Positions 34,771 through 47,400 of a stretch of 64,000 bases of DNA are shown in pieces (the first letter of the stretch is position 1; every line of letters starts with the position of its first letter). The notes below the pieces were generated by a model. The model was given only the letters and a program-made list of their open reading frames with translations, was not told where the DNA came from and searched no databases. Source of the DNA: Gonatopus flavifemur (Eukaryota; Arthropoda; Insecta; Hymenoptera; Dryinidae); contig JAFFJZ010000002.1 in NCBI GenBank assembly GCA_018340375.1, forward strand, positions 23,144,001-23,208,000, in the 5' to 3' direction. The position numbers were made by a program, and so were the translations under genes.

Positions 34771-36103
34771 GATTTTTAATCAAATACCTCTGCACTATTT
34801 AAAACATATATCAGTTTGACATAATCTATTTACACATTTAATAATATAAAAATCATGAAGATCATCCAGAGAATAAAATCTATCCAATTATACAAAATGG
34901 AACAGAAAACACCGCCTTGTGAAAATTTGATTAATTTTCTACCATCACTTTGTTCTGAAAATGAAGCCTTCTTTCTTTTTAGAAGACAAATTTTGCTGAA
35001 TCTGAAGGAACCTGATTGAATTTCGAGGAATACGTTCCAGAATTTAATTAAAGTGTTCTCAAAATTCAGCAAAATCCAGAAGCAAATGATTATTAAAATC
35101 TACATTCGTATTTTCAGAGTTTTCAAAACGAATTTTTTTCACAGGGAATGTTTGTTACTTACCTGAAGCTGCCTTTATTTTTCCAGAGAATTACCTCCTA
35201 CATTTAAATATTTGTCGTATCTAATTTTTCCTATATTACGCTCTTTCCATTTCCTCCAACTATGAAACGGTCTTCATTTTCTAGAAGAGCTTCGTATATA
35301 CAAATGACTTCCAAGTGATATATACATTAGATCCGATCTACACTGTCAGATGTTTCCAACAGTGTAGATCAGATTCTTTCCACGTGGTAATAAAATCGTA
35401 TCCTCTTCGGTGACGTTGAATAAACACCGTTGTGTGTATGAGGTGCGAAGAAACGTGTGAGAGTGCAGTAGGACTAATGAACGAGCGTAGGTTTTTAATA
35501 TTGAATGCGTGGTCACGACGAATACAAGTGGGCGAATCTTTTGGTGATCAAAGTTTATCGATACTTGATTGTCGTGAGGTATATACATCTGGTCTGTCTT
35601 GTTTCAATTCTGCAATTTCATTGTGATGTTTTCAAAAAAATTATTGAATCTTTCCTTTGTTTTCATCATTCACGGTGGTTGATTGATCAATATGATATCA
35701 ACGTCCGTTACGGTCAGCTTTGTACGTGTATGTGATAATCCATCTATCAATCGAAGCATATCGATTTATAATTATGCAAAAGAAACGGAAATTGAAAATT
35801 GAACCATAATTACGCCCAAAGTGATGCAATTAAATTTATGGGGAACATTAAATGGAAGTCTGGTTTGAAAAGATGTGAAGAGATCTGAGAATTACAAAAA
35901 ACAAAGGATGCCAATAAAAATCAGAAATGTGATATGATTTCGTTGAACGGCAAAGTCGAGGGGATTGGATTGAAAGAAAAATGTGGTAATCAAAATGCGC
36001 AGTTGATTTCGGCTTTGATCTTTTTATGTAATCGCCACGATTACAATAATAATCGAATTCCAAGTCATTGCAACTGTGAATTCTTGACTATTATACGCGA
36101 GTA
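34771..36103. other. non-genic DNA
   Basis: A short inverted pair GATCTACACTGTCAGATG / CAACAGTGTAGATCAG lies at 35335-35372. No gene is recognised; overlapping frames at 35346-35735 have no domain I know. Confidence 0.45.
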
Positions 36104-36505
36104 CACCGAGGAAAAAAAGTTGTAAAATTTATATCTTGTGAAGTCAATATTTAAACTTAAATTATGATAGATCGAACTACTTTTGAAATCGTTCAAATCC
36201 TTATTTCCTGGGTCGGAAAATTTGGACGGTTTTTATCCTCATTTTTCATTTTCAGACTGATGTTGTTCCGATTGTTGAATAATACGGACAAAAACAGTAC
36301 TTTTTGATCATTTTAGTCTGAATTTCTCCTCAATCGCTTTTGATTCGGTGGAGGAGAAATCCAGACTAAAATCATGAAAAAGTACTGTTTTTGTTCAACA
36401 TTTAGGACAAAATCAGTCTGAAAACGAAATATGAGGATGAAAACCGTTCAAATTTTTCGACCTGGGTTCGCAAGATGTGATTTGACAACTTCTTTTTTCT
36501 CAGTG
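36104..36505. mobile_element. MITE with CACCGAGGAAAAAAAGTTG ends, TA target
   Basis: The left end CACCGAGGAAAAAAAGTTGT is inverted at ACAACTTCTTTTTTCTCAGTG. TATCTTGTGAAG pairs loosely with CGCAAGATGTGA. TA flanks at 36102-36103 and 36506-36507. A second palindrome fills its interior. Confidence 0.72.
36208..36472. repeat. ~265-bp palindrome nested in the 36104 MITE
   Basis: TTTCAGACTGAT, AAAAACAGTACTTTTTGAT and TCTGAATTTCTCC on the left are inverted on the right (GGAGAAATCCAGACTAAA, AAAAAGTACTGTTTTTGTT, ATCAGTCTGAAAA). The loop is the short AATCGCTTTTGATT hairpin. Confidence 0.72.
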
Positions 36506-36543
36506 TATAATTTCTGTAAGCATGCTGCTTTTCTCTCTTGATG

Positions 36544-36967
36544 CACTGAGAGAAATTTGAATAGTCACATCAACTATCTGAGGACAACCATTCGAATTCA
36601 GTATTCCCCACTATGCACGGAAAAAAATGTTTAGCTGTACCAGCTATATTTTAGCTGCCGCAGCGAAATATCTAGCTATGATAGCTAAAATCTAGTTGAT
36701 ACAGCTAAACATTTTTTTCCGTGTGTAAACAGTTAGGGTAACTAAAGAGTTGAAGAAATTAGAATTGAATAATTGACCCCTAAAAAAAAAAATAATCCGC
36801 TATGGTAGCTAATTCGTGTGTTCAATATTTGGATAATCAAAAATATTGCTGCTGCAGTAGCGAAATTTCAGCTACTATGGCAATAACTTTCAATGACATA
36901 GCTAAAAAATAGCTACCATAGCTCATTTTTAGCTATCCAAATATCATCAACATTATTTCTTGCCGTG
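36544..36967. mobile_element. composite AGCTA-rich element
   Basis: It starts TG|CACTGAGAGAAATTTGAATAG and ends TTTCTTGCCGTG|TA. The second half (36798-36945) is itself a foldback: GCTATGGTAGCTAATT is inverted at ATAGCTACCATAGCTC, and TATTTGGATA at TATCCAAATA. It may be two adjacent relatives rather than one element. Confidence 0.5.
36616..36723. mobile_element. 108-bp AGCTAAA-family MITE, TG target
   Basis: The ends CACGGAAAAAAATGTTTAGC and GCTAAACATTTTTTTCCGTG are perfectly inverted over 20 bases. The interior is GCTA modules. TG flanks at 36614-36615 and 36724-36725. It is the smallest complete copy. Confidence 0.85.
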
Positions 36968-38280
36968 TAAACTTTAAATCATATTCCAGCTTTTTCAGTT
37001 GTTTGAAAAAGCACTAAGTGCCAACAAAATGGCATGTCATCTCTCTTATATCCAAATTGCCCAGTAATTTCGGATCAAAAATTCTTTGTACCCCCGGAAG
37101 ATCATCCCAACAAATACAACGTCTAAACTTCCCGGAAAATATTACGTTGTAATTGTTGGGATCCATCAAATAATCCATCGAAAGAAATATTCAGAATCAT
37201 GCAACCCACTTTTTGATTTGGTGAAGAAACCGATCTTTCTTCAAGAATTTCATCGCAGCAATTCAAAATACATCTAGCATCTTTCGACTGCAAAATATTA
37301 CTGTTTATCACTGTACAGTCACGAACGAACAGTAAATAAAATTCATCGTATTGATTTTTCTAGTATGAAAATTCAATGACTTCTAACACTTCTTCTTCCG
37401 CACATTTTATTCCAAGATAGGAACGGAGTACGTGTGTAAGATACAATCACACGGGAAGGTCGTTGAAGGACATCTCAAACGTAACCTCATTCATACCAAG
37501 TTTTACTTTATCAACAGCTGTGTAAATTTTTACTTACGAGTCAATGACTATAAGACATCTTGGACGATCTTGATGAAAAAGCTGTTCTTCTTTTCTATAC
37601 AGCAAAATCCTCGTTTCTCGGAGAAACAAACGATTTTATTTTCACAATCGATAGATGATTTTGATCGACAATATTGGTCATGGCATGTTTTTACTTTCAT
37701 TCATACTTTATTTTTGCAAAAATCAATTCACACATGAATGTCTGTACCTCTTCTTAACCAAAATCGCAGTAGGAAACTCAGGACTGTATATAAAGACAAC
37801 GCAAACAATAACTGACCGATGCACGTTTGCTTTTAAATGGTCAGGGATTGATTTCCTGTCACTGACAGAAGCATGGTCTATCACTGGTTGGAATAGATTT
37901 AAAAATTTCATACTCCAAGTTGATAATGGTCTTCGAAGAAATCGAGTATCTGCGATAGTCTAAAATACCCCAGTGAAAATGACAGCATGTAGGAAGCGTC
38001 ATCTGGTACAACTTTACGCTTGAAATGTTCCAGTTTACGTTCAATACACATTGTACGGGTATTATGGAAAATTGAAACACTTGGGAGTAATTATTAATCA
38101 AATACAACTGACGAATCACTACAAAAAAGTCAAGGAAAGAAACTTTGATGTGCTACTTTGTCGATTCAATAGTTGAACCTGTATTCCAACTTGAATTCAT
38201 CTTTTCTCCAGTCTAATGTTCCAATAATTGAAATGATAGATTCTCCACAATAACTCAAATGAGTATCATTCATTCATATA
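36968..38280. other. non-genic DNA
   Basis: No gene is recognised. Frames of about 100 codons at 37432-37737 and 37655-37963 overlap each other and have no identifiable product. Confidence 0.5.
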
Positions 38281-38839
38281 CAGGGTATTTCATAATTCAC
38301 TGAAAATACTTCATAGGCGTTATTCTGAATCCAAAGTGCAATGATTTCCCGTTTGGAAAAAATTTGTTGGAGTCTCAGTTTTTGAGCTATGAGCAATTTT
38401 AGATTTTTTTTTTCTCAAACCCAAATGACTGAGAAGCATTATGTTCTACATTCTTGATCTTAACACCATTCACTAAGTTGGAAAAAAATTCAACTGTTTT
38501 ATCATTCTTCGTTTCGGAGCTATAGTAATTTAAAGTTGCTCAATTCGGATCCGTTAGGAGCCGAAAAATTTAAAATCGCTGTAGCTTTGGAACAAAGAAT
38601 GACAGGATAGTTAAATTTTTGCTTCAGAGAACCGGCGTTTTCCAACTTGTAGAATGGTGTTAAGCTCAAGAATGTAGAATAAAATGCTTTTGAGTTATTT
38701 GAATTTGAAAAAAAATCTAAAAAAGCTTATAGCTCAAAAAACTAAGCCTCCAAAAAATTTTTCCCGAACGGCGAATTATTGCATTTTGGATGCAGATTAA
38801 CGCCTCTGAAGTGTTTACAGCGAATTATGAAACACCCGG
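38281..38839. mobile_element. 559-bp near-complete palindrome, TATA flanks
   Basis: The left end CAGGGTATTTCATAATTC is inverted at GAATTATGAAACACCCGG. Matching blocks run through the full length: GGCGTTA/TAACGCC, AAGTGCAATGATTTCCCG/CGAATTATTGCATTTTGG, and GTTCTACATTCTTGATCTTA/TAAGCTCAAGAATGTAGAAT. TATA stands on both sides (38277-38280, 38840-38843), allowing a TA or TATA duplication. No coding capacity. Confidence 0.82.
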
Positions 38840-40030
38840 TATAGCTCAATAATCCGTGAAATTCACCAGTGAGTCTGGTCATAAATTGAAATCACTTTGC
38901 CTTGGAATCTGAACTTTCTGAGATTACATACCAAATTCCAAGCAACGAATACGTGATATTTCTACCTGGTACATTATACAAGCTTTATGAATTGACTCAA
39001 TAATGGCGTATTATTAGGCCATAAATGTAACAATGGTACGTTTATATCGCCCATTAAAATGTCTCATCGAAGGTTGACTAAAGAAGGGTTCAAGGACAGC
39101 GGTGGATGATTAGCTGTGCCATTTTTGGGCCGATTGATAAACCTCGTATGAGCACCCCCCACGTAAAAGATAAATGATCGATACGTTGCTTTAAATCACT
39201 TAGACAACTTCTGACCCCAGATTTTGTAGAATTTTATATACTCGAACTGATTCTCAAGACAATTTTGTCCGTTAAATTTCGTAGACCAACACAAGCCTTT
39301 CTAAAACAGACCGCGCGAACATCAAAACACGTTACATTCAATTATTGGTACAAAAAAAAGCGTAGTTGGAATTCCAGCAGGACGTTGCTGTTTGGTCTGA
39401 TTTCTTTACCACGTGGACTCGTTATCTTGAAATTTACTCTCCTAATCCATTCAATTTCAGTTATCTTCATTTAAAAGAGCACATATGTATTTAAATGAAA
39501 CATGACAGATATCAATCGAATTCTTATTATAATGGTAAATAAATGTAAATAAAGATTAAAAGTCAATTGATCTCTAATTTTCAAGATCGAATATAAATTC
39601 AAAGTTGCCTGAAAAAAAAATTGAATTAAAAGAACACACATTCATAAAAATCTCAAAGAACGCAAATAAAAGTGAATTTTGTAAAAGGTAAATCATTGGG
39701 ATAAGTACAATAATAAGAAATTGTTTCTGCAAGGATTTATTGTATGTACCATTCGTATATAATATCTTTCAATATTTTTACATCATTCTTCTTAGTACGT
39801 CAGTGAAAAAATGTCATAACACTGAATATTTAATATATATATATATATATATATATTTATTTCGGAATGCAATGAACTCGACTGAGTCACTCGCTGAATT
39901 TCCAGTTACGAAACGAGGATTGTATATCATGAATCATGCCAGTTTTAAGGGCACTTGTGGTGTGCAAATCGACTTTGATCTTGAAGAGAGATAAATTTCT
40001 TAAGATAATGATAACGTTCGCTCAATAATA
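38840..40030. other. non-genic DNA with (AT)n
   Basis: No gene is recognised. An (AT)12 microsatellite occupies 39833-39856. Confidence 0.5.
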
Positions 40031-40190
40031 CACATGGAGGAAAAAAATGGACCACACGAATTGGATATTATACAGATGTTGTCTCAGTCTCTGAAATCCA
40101 TTTATTGGAAAATATTCAACCAGATTGTACAGTTGTTGAAGAGGATTGTGCGAATATTTAGGAACAAAATCTAGATACTTGTCCTAATAA
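40031..40190. repeat. dispersed element Y, copy 1
   Basis: It starts TA|CACATGGAGGAAAAAAATGG and is homologous to 49608-49780. Shared blocks include TATTATACAGAT, ATCCATTTATTGGAAAATAT, CAACCAGATTG, AATATTTAGGA and AAATCTAGAT. The right boundary is not clear. Confidence 0.5.
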
Positions 40191-40608
40191 GCACAAATTC
40201 TTACGCGTTCGAATCTATTTCATGTAACAAGGATAAATTCTAAATATAGATATTCTAAAAACCCGACAACGAATTCATAATTCGAATTCCTCAATGATTA
40301 TATAATATGGTATCATTTTCCTAATCAATAATTCATTGGAATCCTTTCGTTTTGCCATTAAGAATTCAACGTTCAACACAATAAAATATCACAGTGAGAA
40401 ATACTTTTACATCCCGTATCATACCGTTAGGATATGCTTTCACTCTAACAATTAACACCATAAATATCGGAAACTTCATTATTAACGGGTTCGCGGATAT
40501 ACTTATCACATATGACCCTCATCCAAGGAGAGAGAGGAATTTACTTCATTGGTCAATCTGTAAACTTTGTTGGAATCCATAACAGATGATCAAAGTATGT
40601 AATATGTT
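40191..40608. other. non-genic DNA
   Basis: No gene or repeat family is recognised. Confidence 0.45.
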
Positions 40609-40808
40609 CGAAGTTTTAATCGTTTATTGAAACGAATTAGTGATCAAATAACGAGGTACTCAATTGTTGGAGACTGAGAATCTTTCAGTGCGGTACATTG
40701 TTCAAGCTATGTTTCCAGTTCCAAGGAGTCGAGAAGATAAATAACGATAATGATTCATCAGGTTTTGTAAGTTTGGATTTTCGTTTTTTAAAACGGTCCG
40801 AATTTCAA
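40609..40808. repeat. dispersed element X, copy 2
   Basis: The left end GAAGTTTTAATCGTTTATTG is loosely inverted at the right end AAAACGGTCCGAATTTC. It is homologous to 12617-12811 and 41230-41425 through CATTGTTCAAGCTATGTTTC and CCAGTTCCAAGGAGTCGA. Confidence 0.62.
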
Positions 40809-40817
40809 CAACATAGC

Positions 40818-41091
40818 ACTCTCTAAAATTTTCAGAGTGAGATTTCACTCTTCAGCCAGCCAAAAGTGAGCCTGTCGAAATTTTGAGTGAAATGTCCACT
40901 CTTTTAGAGTGATATTCTAAGGTTTGAGGTTAGAAACTCACAGCCACTCAAATTCTACAGTCAATTTTTCACTGTAAAAGAGTGAGGGTTCACTCAAAAC
41001 GAGTGAAATTCCCACTCGAAGCGGACTGACTCACTTCTGAGACTTGGTGGAGTGAAACGCGTGATTTTTCACTCTTTCAGATTCAGAGAGT
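40818..41091. mobile_element. AGAGTGAAA modular MITE, copy 4
   Basis: The left end ACTCTCTAAAATTTTCAGAG is inverted at CACTCTTTCAGATTCAGAGAGT. It is the closest relative of copy 1 (14099), sharing CAGCCAGCCAAAAGTGAGCC-type and CACTCGAAGCGGACTGACTC-type blocks. It lies immediately after element X copy 2. Confidence 0.7.
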
Positions 41092-41229
41092 ATATAGACT
41101 TTATATTCGTTGTGATAATGGGATGCAGCAGGCAGCGTGCATCAAACTGAGCCAATGTACACACAGACATTTTTCAGGAATACATATTCTTGTAGTTTTC
41201 AATACACTGCTTCCATTGATCACAGGTTA

Positions 41230-41425
41230 CAGGTTTGAATCGTTTATTGAAACGAATCAACAGTCGTATAACACAATATTCAGCTGTGAGAGACCAAAGA
41301 ATCTTGCAGTGCATCTTTAAACGACGTTTCCAGTTCTAAGGAGTTGAATCGAGGAGATCAGTAACGATTAATCAGATTTTGTGAATTTGAATTTCCGTTT
41401 CGTTCCTATAAACGATTCAAACTTC
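41230..41425. mobile_element. element X, copy 3 with clear inverted ends
   Basis: The left end GGTTTGAATCGTTTATTGAA is inverted at the right (TCCTATAAACGATTCAAACT). It matches copies 1 and 2 over the interior. The inverted ends argue for a MITE rather than a decayed gene. Confidence 0.68.
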
Positions 41426-42352
41426 GAAAACATGGTTTCATCACTCTGGAAAAATTCTGCCAACTCCAATTCGCTAGCTTCAGCTTTCTTAATTATCAAT
41501 ATTTACATCTCACACAATAATGTCAAATAATTCTCCCTTCCATTTAAAAAAAATCACTGCTTATATCAATTTTATGCAGAAAATATAAGAAACGAACATA
41601 ACTGCATCTTCGATGTGCACTTCTTTCAGATGTAAGGAATATACATACTCAATATGCATGCATAAATCTTCCGTTTTCGATAAGCTTTCTCTTAATTGAC
41701 AGTGTTAAATAACAATCCGACCAGCAAAATAATAGTGACTATTAGATCTTCGTGGTAGTCGATTATGGTATATATCGATCGTCAATTGCTTTCATTGATA
41801 TCCACGCATACACGCAACATACGAAATGCGATATAATTAAAGGGAGCCGGTTAGGCTTCTTGGAGTCTGGATTACGAGCAGAGTTTATCGAAATGCCTTT
41901 ATTAGAAAGCAGCTTTATATGTAAAGGTATATTACAGTATATACGCTTTACATTCTGGCATTATACTGCAAGTTTTATCTATGGTAGCAAAAACAGCAGC
42001 CTCGTGTTACCTAGTTACGCTAACGCCTACGTATATATCATGCGTGTAAACAAACGCATCATCCCATCATCGTAGATAAATAATCGCAATGATAACCATC
42101 CTCAAGAACTATCAGTATCATTTTTTTCAGAAAATCCCTGAAATTGTGTCACTTCCCTCGAATGTTTTGTATATTCAACTTGAAGATACAATTACTCATT
42201 TGTGAAAATAAAAACCCTATAATTGTTCATAATGTTCTCACTTTCGCACTCAATACTTGTCTTTAGCAATTTTCTACTTTATTGTTATATTTCAGCAAAT
42301 CGAGATAGTTGTCAACATGAGTGTAAGTTTTTAGGACCACTACTAAAAGTTA
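41426..42352. other. non-genic DNA
   Basis: The 107-codon frame at 41752-42075 begins at GTG and shows no domain I recognise. Confidence 0.45.
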
Positions 42353-44252
42353 CACTGAGAGAAAAAAAGAAGAAAAATTAAAATCTTCATCCACATAACG
42401 AGGATATTGCTGTAAAAAGTAGACAATCATCAACACAAATCTACGAAATTAAAATACGATGTTCGAAGATAGTAAACATTGTTTATATAAATTACAATCT
42501 ATGATTAGAATAAAATCCCTAGTTCCAATCAAAATATTGTATTGATTCCAATCATTCTTTGAATAAAGGATATTTGAAATTTGAACTTTTAAACTGTAAT
42601 TTTTTATTGAATTTCTAATGTTTCATTATAAACAGTATTTTCAACACAATTCATTATCATAGATTGTGATTTTCAGTAACTCGCGTGTGATCGATCGAAT
42701 CACAGATTCCATTCAAAATGAGCGCAACAAAATGTTTAATGCGTCACGTGGTGCTCAATCGTAGTTTATTGTTTTCGACTTGTTACCGGCGAGATCTACA
42801 TATGACAAGAATGGAAGAGTTAGAAGACATTGGACCCGTGATAAATCAATCCTCTCTCAAAACTCATTATCATATCTTCATTGGACAATTTTTAAACTTA
42901 GATACAGCCACGAAATATTTTTTAGGATTGATTAAATCAAAGATTTTTCATGTTATAATAACTTACTTTAATCGCTAAATGTATTGGAAAATGTTACATC
43001 TCAGGTTATTGTAAATATTCTGTTCTGAAAAATATTTAAGGGCACTTTATCAGAAGAAGCGGATAAAATTTGCGTTGATTTTTTTCATCAATTACTTGAT
43101 AAATCCGAATTTGAAATAGGTTGTTATTTCAGGAATTTAACTTGCACACCTAACATTGAACTTCGAATATATAATTAGATTTCCTCTTGGTTTGCAGGTA
43201 TTAGAAAACAAGTTTATGAACATTTTGATATTTATAGGTTATTACTTTTGAACCCCTCTCATACTCGCCACACGGAAAAAATTATTTAGTTGCAGCATTG
43301 CTACATGGACATCCATTAAATTAGCTCCCGTAGCTAAATTTTAGCTACCACCGCAAATAAATTAGCTACAAATGCAAATTTTGTTGCTATAACAGCTAAA
43401 ATTTAGCTGCAGGAGCTAATTTAATGGCTGCCCATGTCCTTGCTAGCCACTTAGGTGCTGCAGCTAAATTATTCTTTCTGTGCAGGAATCACTAAAACAC
43501 TCAAACTTATATTTAGAGACTGATCTCCATCGTAGATTTAATTGTCATGCACTTGAAATTTCCCGTAAATGCATAACTTATGGAAAAAGTTGGCGCAACA
43601 TTTGATTCGCTTCTTCTGATGCTTGAATGCCTCCAAGTGTCGTCCAAAACTCCCCAACCTCACAGCGGTGAATTGGCCCAGCAGTTTGCGCGTTATCTTT
43701 CAATCACTTGCTTAAAACCAGAGTTCGTGTTTCCCTGGGAAGCAAAATTTTCTACGAAATGTACATGTCCACATTCCGTCAATAATGCAGGTTCATTCAA
43801 TAGTATAATTGGAAAACGTATAGTTTGTAAGACTTTGAATCCGTGAATATGGTATACCAAGTGGGTGTTGAGGCGTTGTCTGTAAGGTAAGCTGATGTGA
43901 ATTTCCAATTAATTAAACTCCAGTAGAATAACTACAACGAGTTCACTTTTTTACATTATTTTTTGAATCCCTGTGATGAAATAAAAATTACAATCTTTGG
44001 TTTCAAAATCTCAACCCTCTGAGGTTGACTCAATTGAATAAAAATTACTATCTACAATTGCAAAATGTTAATCTTCTTCTGATAGAAATCCTATATTATA
44101 AATTCTGTGGTCAGAAATTCAGATTGCTACTATTATGTAACTATTATGACTGTAATTTTCAGACTTGGTCCGCGATGTCTCTGTTTTTGAACAAAAAATA
44201 ATAATTTTTCATCCATATTTTGAATTAAAATTATTGTTTCTTTCTCTCAGTG
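42353..44252. mobile_element. possible 1.9-kb element bounded by CACTGAGAGAAA, TA flanks
   Basis: CACTGAGAGAAAAAAAG at 42353 and CTTTCTCTCAGTG ending at 44252 are inverted, and TA flanks both (42351-42352, 44253-44254). Inside lie an AGCTAAA MITE (43271-43482) and two short frames. One (42718-42978) has an Arg-rich, acid-free first 25 residues like a mitochondrial presequence. The other (43580-43846) is GC-richer than its surroundings. No transposase domain is seen. The two ends could belong to separate elements. Confidence 0.35.
43271..43482. mobile_element. AGCTAAA-family MITE, CA target
   Basis: The left end CACGGAAAAAATTATTTAG is inverted at CTAAATTATTCTTTCTGTG. About ten AGCTAAA or TTAGCT modules fill the interior. 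CA stands at 43269-43270 and 43483-43484; read on the other strand this is the same TG target. Confidence 0.8.
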
Positions 44253-44308
44253 TACAACGTAAAAAGATTTCTTCGGAAACTTCAGAAAATGTGACTGTAA
44301 TTTCGTTG

Positions 44309-44498
44309 GAGTGAAAGCTGTCGGCTGTTACACGATTGTTCTAACTTTTGATTAAAAGTTGCTCAAACTTGGTTGACATTAGAAATCGATTGAGCAGCGT
44401 TGCTCTAAACGTCTCAGATGCTCAAATCCATGATAAAAGTTCTCTGCAAGAAGTCATTACCATCGGCCGATAGCTCTACGGCCGACAGTTGCCACTTC
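44309..44498. mobile_element. ATGAAGCTGAAAC MITE copy c, diverged
   Basis: Homology to the family is clear in TTCTAACTTTTGATTAAA, AAATCGATTGAGCAGCGTT and CGTCTCAGATGCTCAAATCC. The ends are altered (GAGTGAAAGCTGTCGGC against GCCGACAGTTGCCACTTC). No certain 9-bp duplication. Confidence 0.65.
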
Positions 44499-47400
44499 CT
44501 GTATTTTTTTACACCCACTTTTTTTGAATTTTCAAAATACGTTCCAAAACTTAGTTAAAGTTTCTGAAAATTCATGAAAATTTATCAGAAAATTCAGAAA
44601 CGAGGGACTGTAAAAAATTACAGTCATGATGTCCGAATGCTCAGGAGGAATTTTTTACAGTGTACAATCATTATAGCACAATAATATCATTGTTGTTATT
44701 TTCAAATGAAGTTCAAAAGAACTATCACAAATAGTTGCAAACAGCGAACTAAAATAGTTATGACTCATGTGGTAGAGTTTACAGTCTTTTCTATGAATGC
44801 ACATTTTCTCCGATTGCAATTTCTAAATCGTTGTATCAATAAAACCGATCCCTGTCATAGCGATACGTTGAATCACCTCAGCAATACCTGTACCTTCATG
44901 CTTCAGATATGTGTACAAATTAAACAAACTATTGCCGTGAGAATAATATTTTTGTTCAATACGAAAGACATGAAGATGAAAGTTTTATTCTGGAATTGCG
45001 TAAAAGCAAATAAATAGAACTGAACATTTGTATACTTACACGCTCAGTCGCAGACTGAATGTTCATTTGGATGAAACAATTTGATAACGATACGTACCTG
45101 GAACAAAAAAAAAATAAAAACATCAATGTAGAGACAATTCTTATATTTAATCGAATTCAATTGAATTATCGCAATGAGAAGAAGAGAGAAGAAAGTAGAG
45201 GGAAAGGGTGGAAAAGATCAATAGAGGAAATGGAATTACGTGGTCATAATTAATCTTATGCCATAATGATTATCAAATAACCCGGAAATCTGAGAAGAAA
45301 GTGTGGAAATAATCTCACACGAATGAAGCAACGATGAATTTTTCCTGGATTCGATATTTCGTGAGGACTGAACAAGATTTTCAAAAATCAGGTGCATTTT
45401 TCAAGGAGCTGATTAGATGCTTAGGTACTAAAAACTCGTTAAGCAGAATGTTTCGAATTATCGAACAACTTTTGATACATATTTCGACAAAAATTTGCAC
45501 ACATTTTATATCTCTTTCAAAGAAAATTATCAAAAGTTCTTTCAGTTTCCTGCTTTGCCTTCAGCAACATTCTCCTCTGATGTTAAGTAATATCATTCTG
45601 AGTGAACGAATACGAATCGTATAAAGGAGAAAATTATACAGAAGACAACTAGAAAAACGTTAGATCCATCTCGCAAGATCGAACTTCATTAGTCATACAC
45701 ATGATACAAAACGAAAGTGAAGAAATCATGTCAGTCAGTCGGCGTGAATCGCTGTCCTTGGAACAAATATCGCAGAGGTAGGCATGACAGGTACATGAGA
45801 TTGAAATCAGGAAGCTTTCAATTCAATGCAAGGAACTGGAAAAGGATAGAGGTTGTAAACCGTGTAAATATAATAATGATCTCATTTGACTGATACATAT
45901 TTTTATCTTGAATTCCATATGGAAATGTACAACTAAAATCCAATTATGTGGAATCGAATTAGACGTGAGATAAACCAGCATAAAAAATACTAATTCCTTA
46001 TTACAATTTTCTGAAGTCTCATCGATTTCTGCACCAATGCACACGTGTGGTCTCATTCAATACTGGAGCGAATAAACTTTTCGAGAGTCCTCCGGCCTAC
46101 AAAATTAAGGCAGATTAAAGACTCCAAAGAACTATACGGTACGTTGATCCATTTGCGATACTGTAAATTTTCTCCCACACTGCAGCCCAAGAAACATTTC
46201 AAACCCTATAATTCGTGTACATTGAGAAAGCTATTTCATTAACTCATCAACTGTCTGCATGGTGGACCACCGCCTGAAACCAAATGATCCGTTGTTCTCA
46301 TCCCGTCTCATTTTTGGTATTCACGTTTGCAGAGTTCCAAGGAGTCAAATACCACTTTGAAACAGTGAAAATCTTGTTTCAATCAAACAGAGTCGACTTC
46401 AAAAAATTGCCAAGTAAAATCCTTTGATTTTAATATGATATAAAATTCAACTTAGATTGGATTCGTGAAAACTGTGGATGAGGATCCGAATGTAGAAACT
46501 GAATACATTCAAGATTCTGTTCACGCCTACTAGATTTTTAGGATTTTACAACAAAATGGTTTGCACTATAACAACACGTCTGATATTCCAGTCAAGAATA
46601 TAATTAAATCTAAAATTTCGACTGCAATCATCTAAGAATTTATACAGAATATTTAACGTCACGACAAAATTCCATGAAAACACTGTCAAGTTCTGAACAT
46701 TAGGAAAATAAAGTGAATGAAGATTCTTCATTATTGGTTGTCGATTGAGGCGATACTACAAGAAAAATCTCAATTGTTAAAATGAAGGTTACTTATTTAA
46801 GTTCTTATTCTAGAAAATAAATTCAGTTATTGCAATGAAAAATTCATTGGATCATCAATCACTTCCAGAGTGGAAAATTTTTTTTCAATTATATCGAATT
46901 TATGTAAAATTATATACAAATTATATTTAATTTGGAAAATGTTTCAATTCGGGTTCATTGAAACCATGAATATTTTGCGACCACATAAAATCACGAAAAC
47001 ATTTGTCGAATTAGTAAGGAAAGCTATTGCAGCTGTTCGCTTATAATTTAAGAAAAATGCATTCACAAAATAGAATCTTCTTTACATAATTCTTTCGACG
47101 AATTATTCGAAAGCTATGAAAAAATTCTTCACGAGAAGTAGGAAGGATTATATTGTTGTTCGCACTAACTATTGTGAGAAGATTATAAATCACACACGAC
47201 CAGCACATGATAGACAGTTCAGATTTCATAGCATGCATGTGAAATTATCGCATATTAAATCTAGTATTTCAATACCGTATTTGTATCCTATTCCCGGAGA
47301 GATACCACGAAACAACACTCGATCTTATCAGTAACGCGACAACCAATAATGTGACGTACTTTCACAGTGTTGCATTTTGTATGAATATGTGCCCAATCAT

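Noticed and set aside
39833..39856. (AT)12 run as a possible promoter or origin
   Set aside because: It is an ordinary dinucleotide microsatellite with no associated features.
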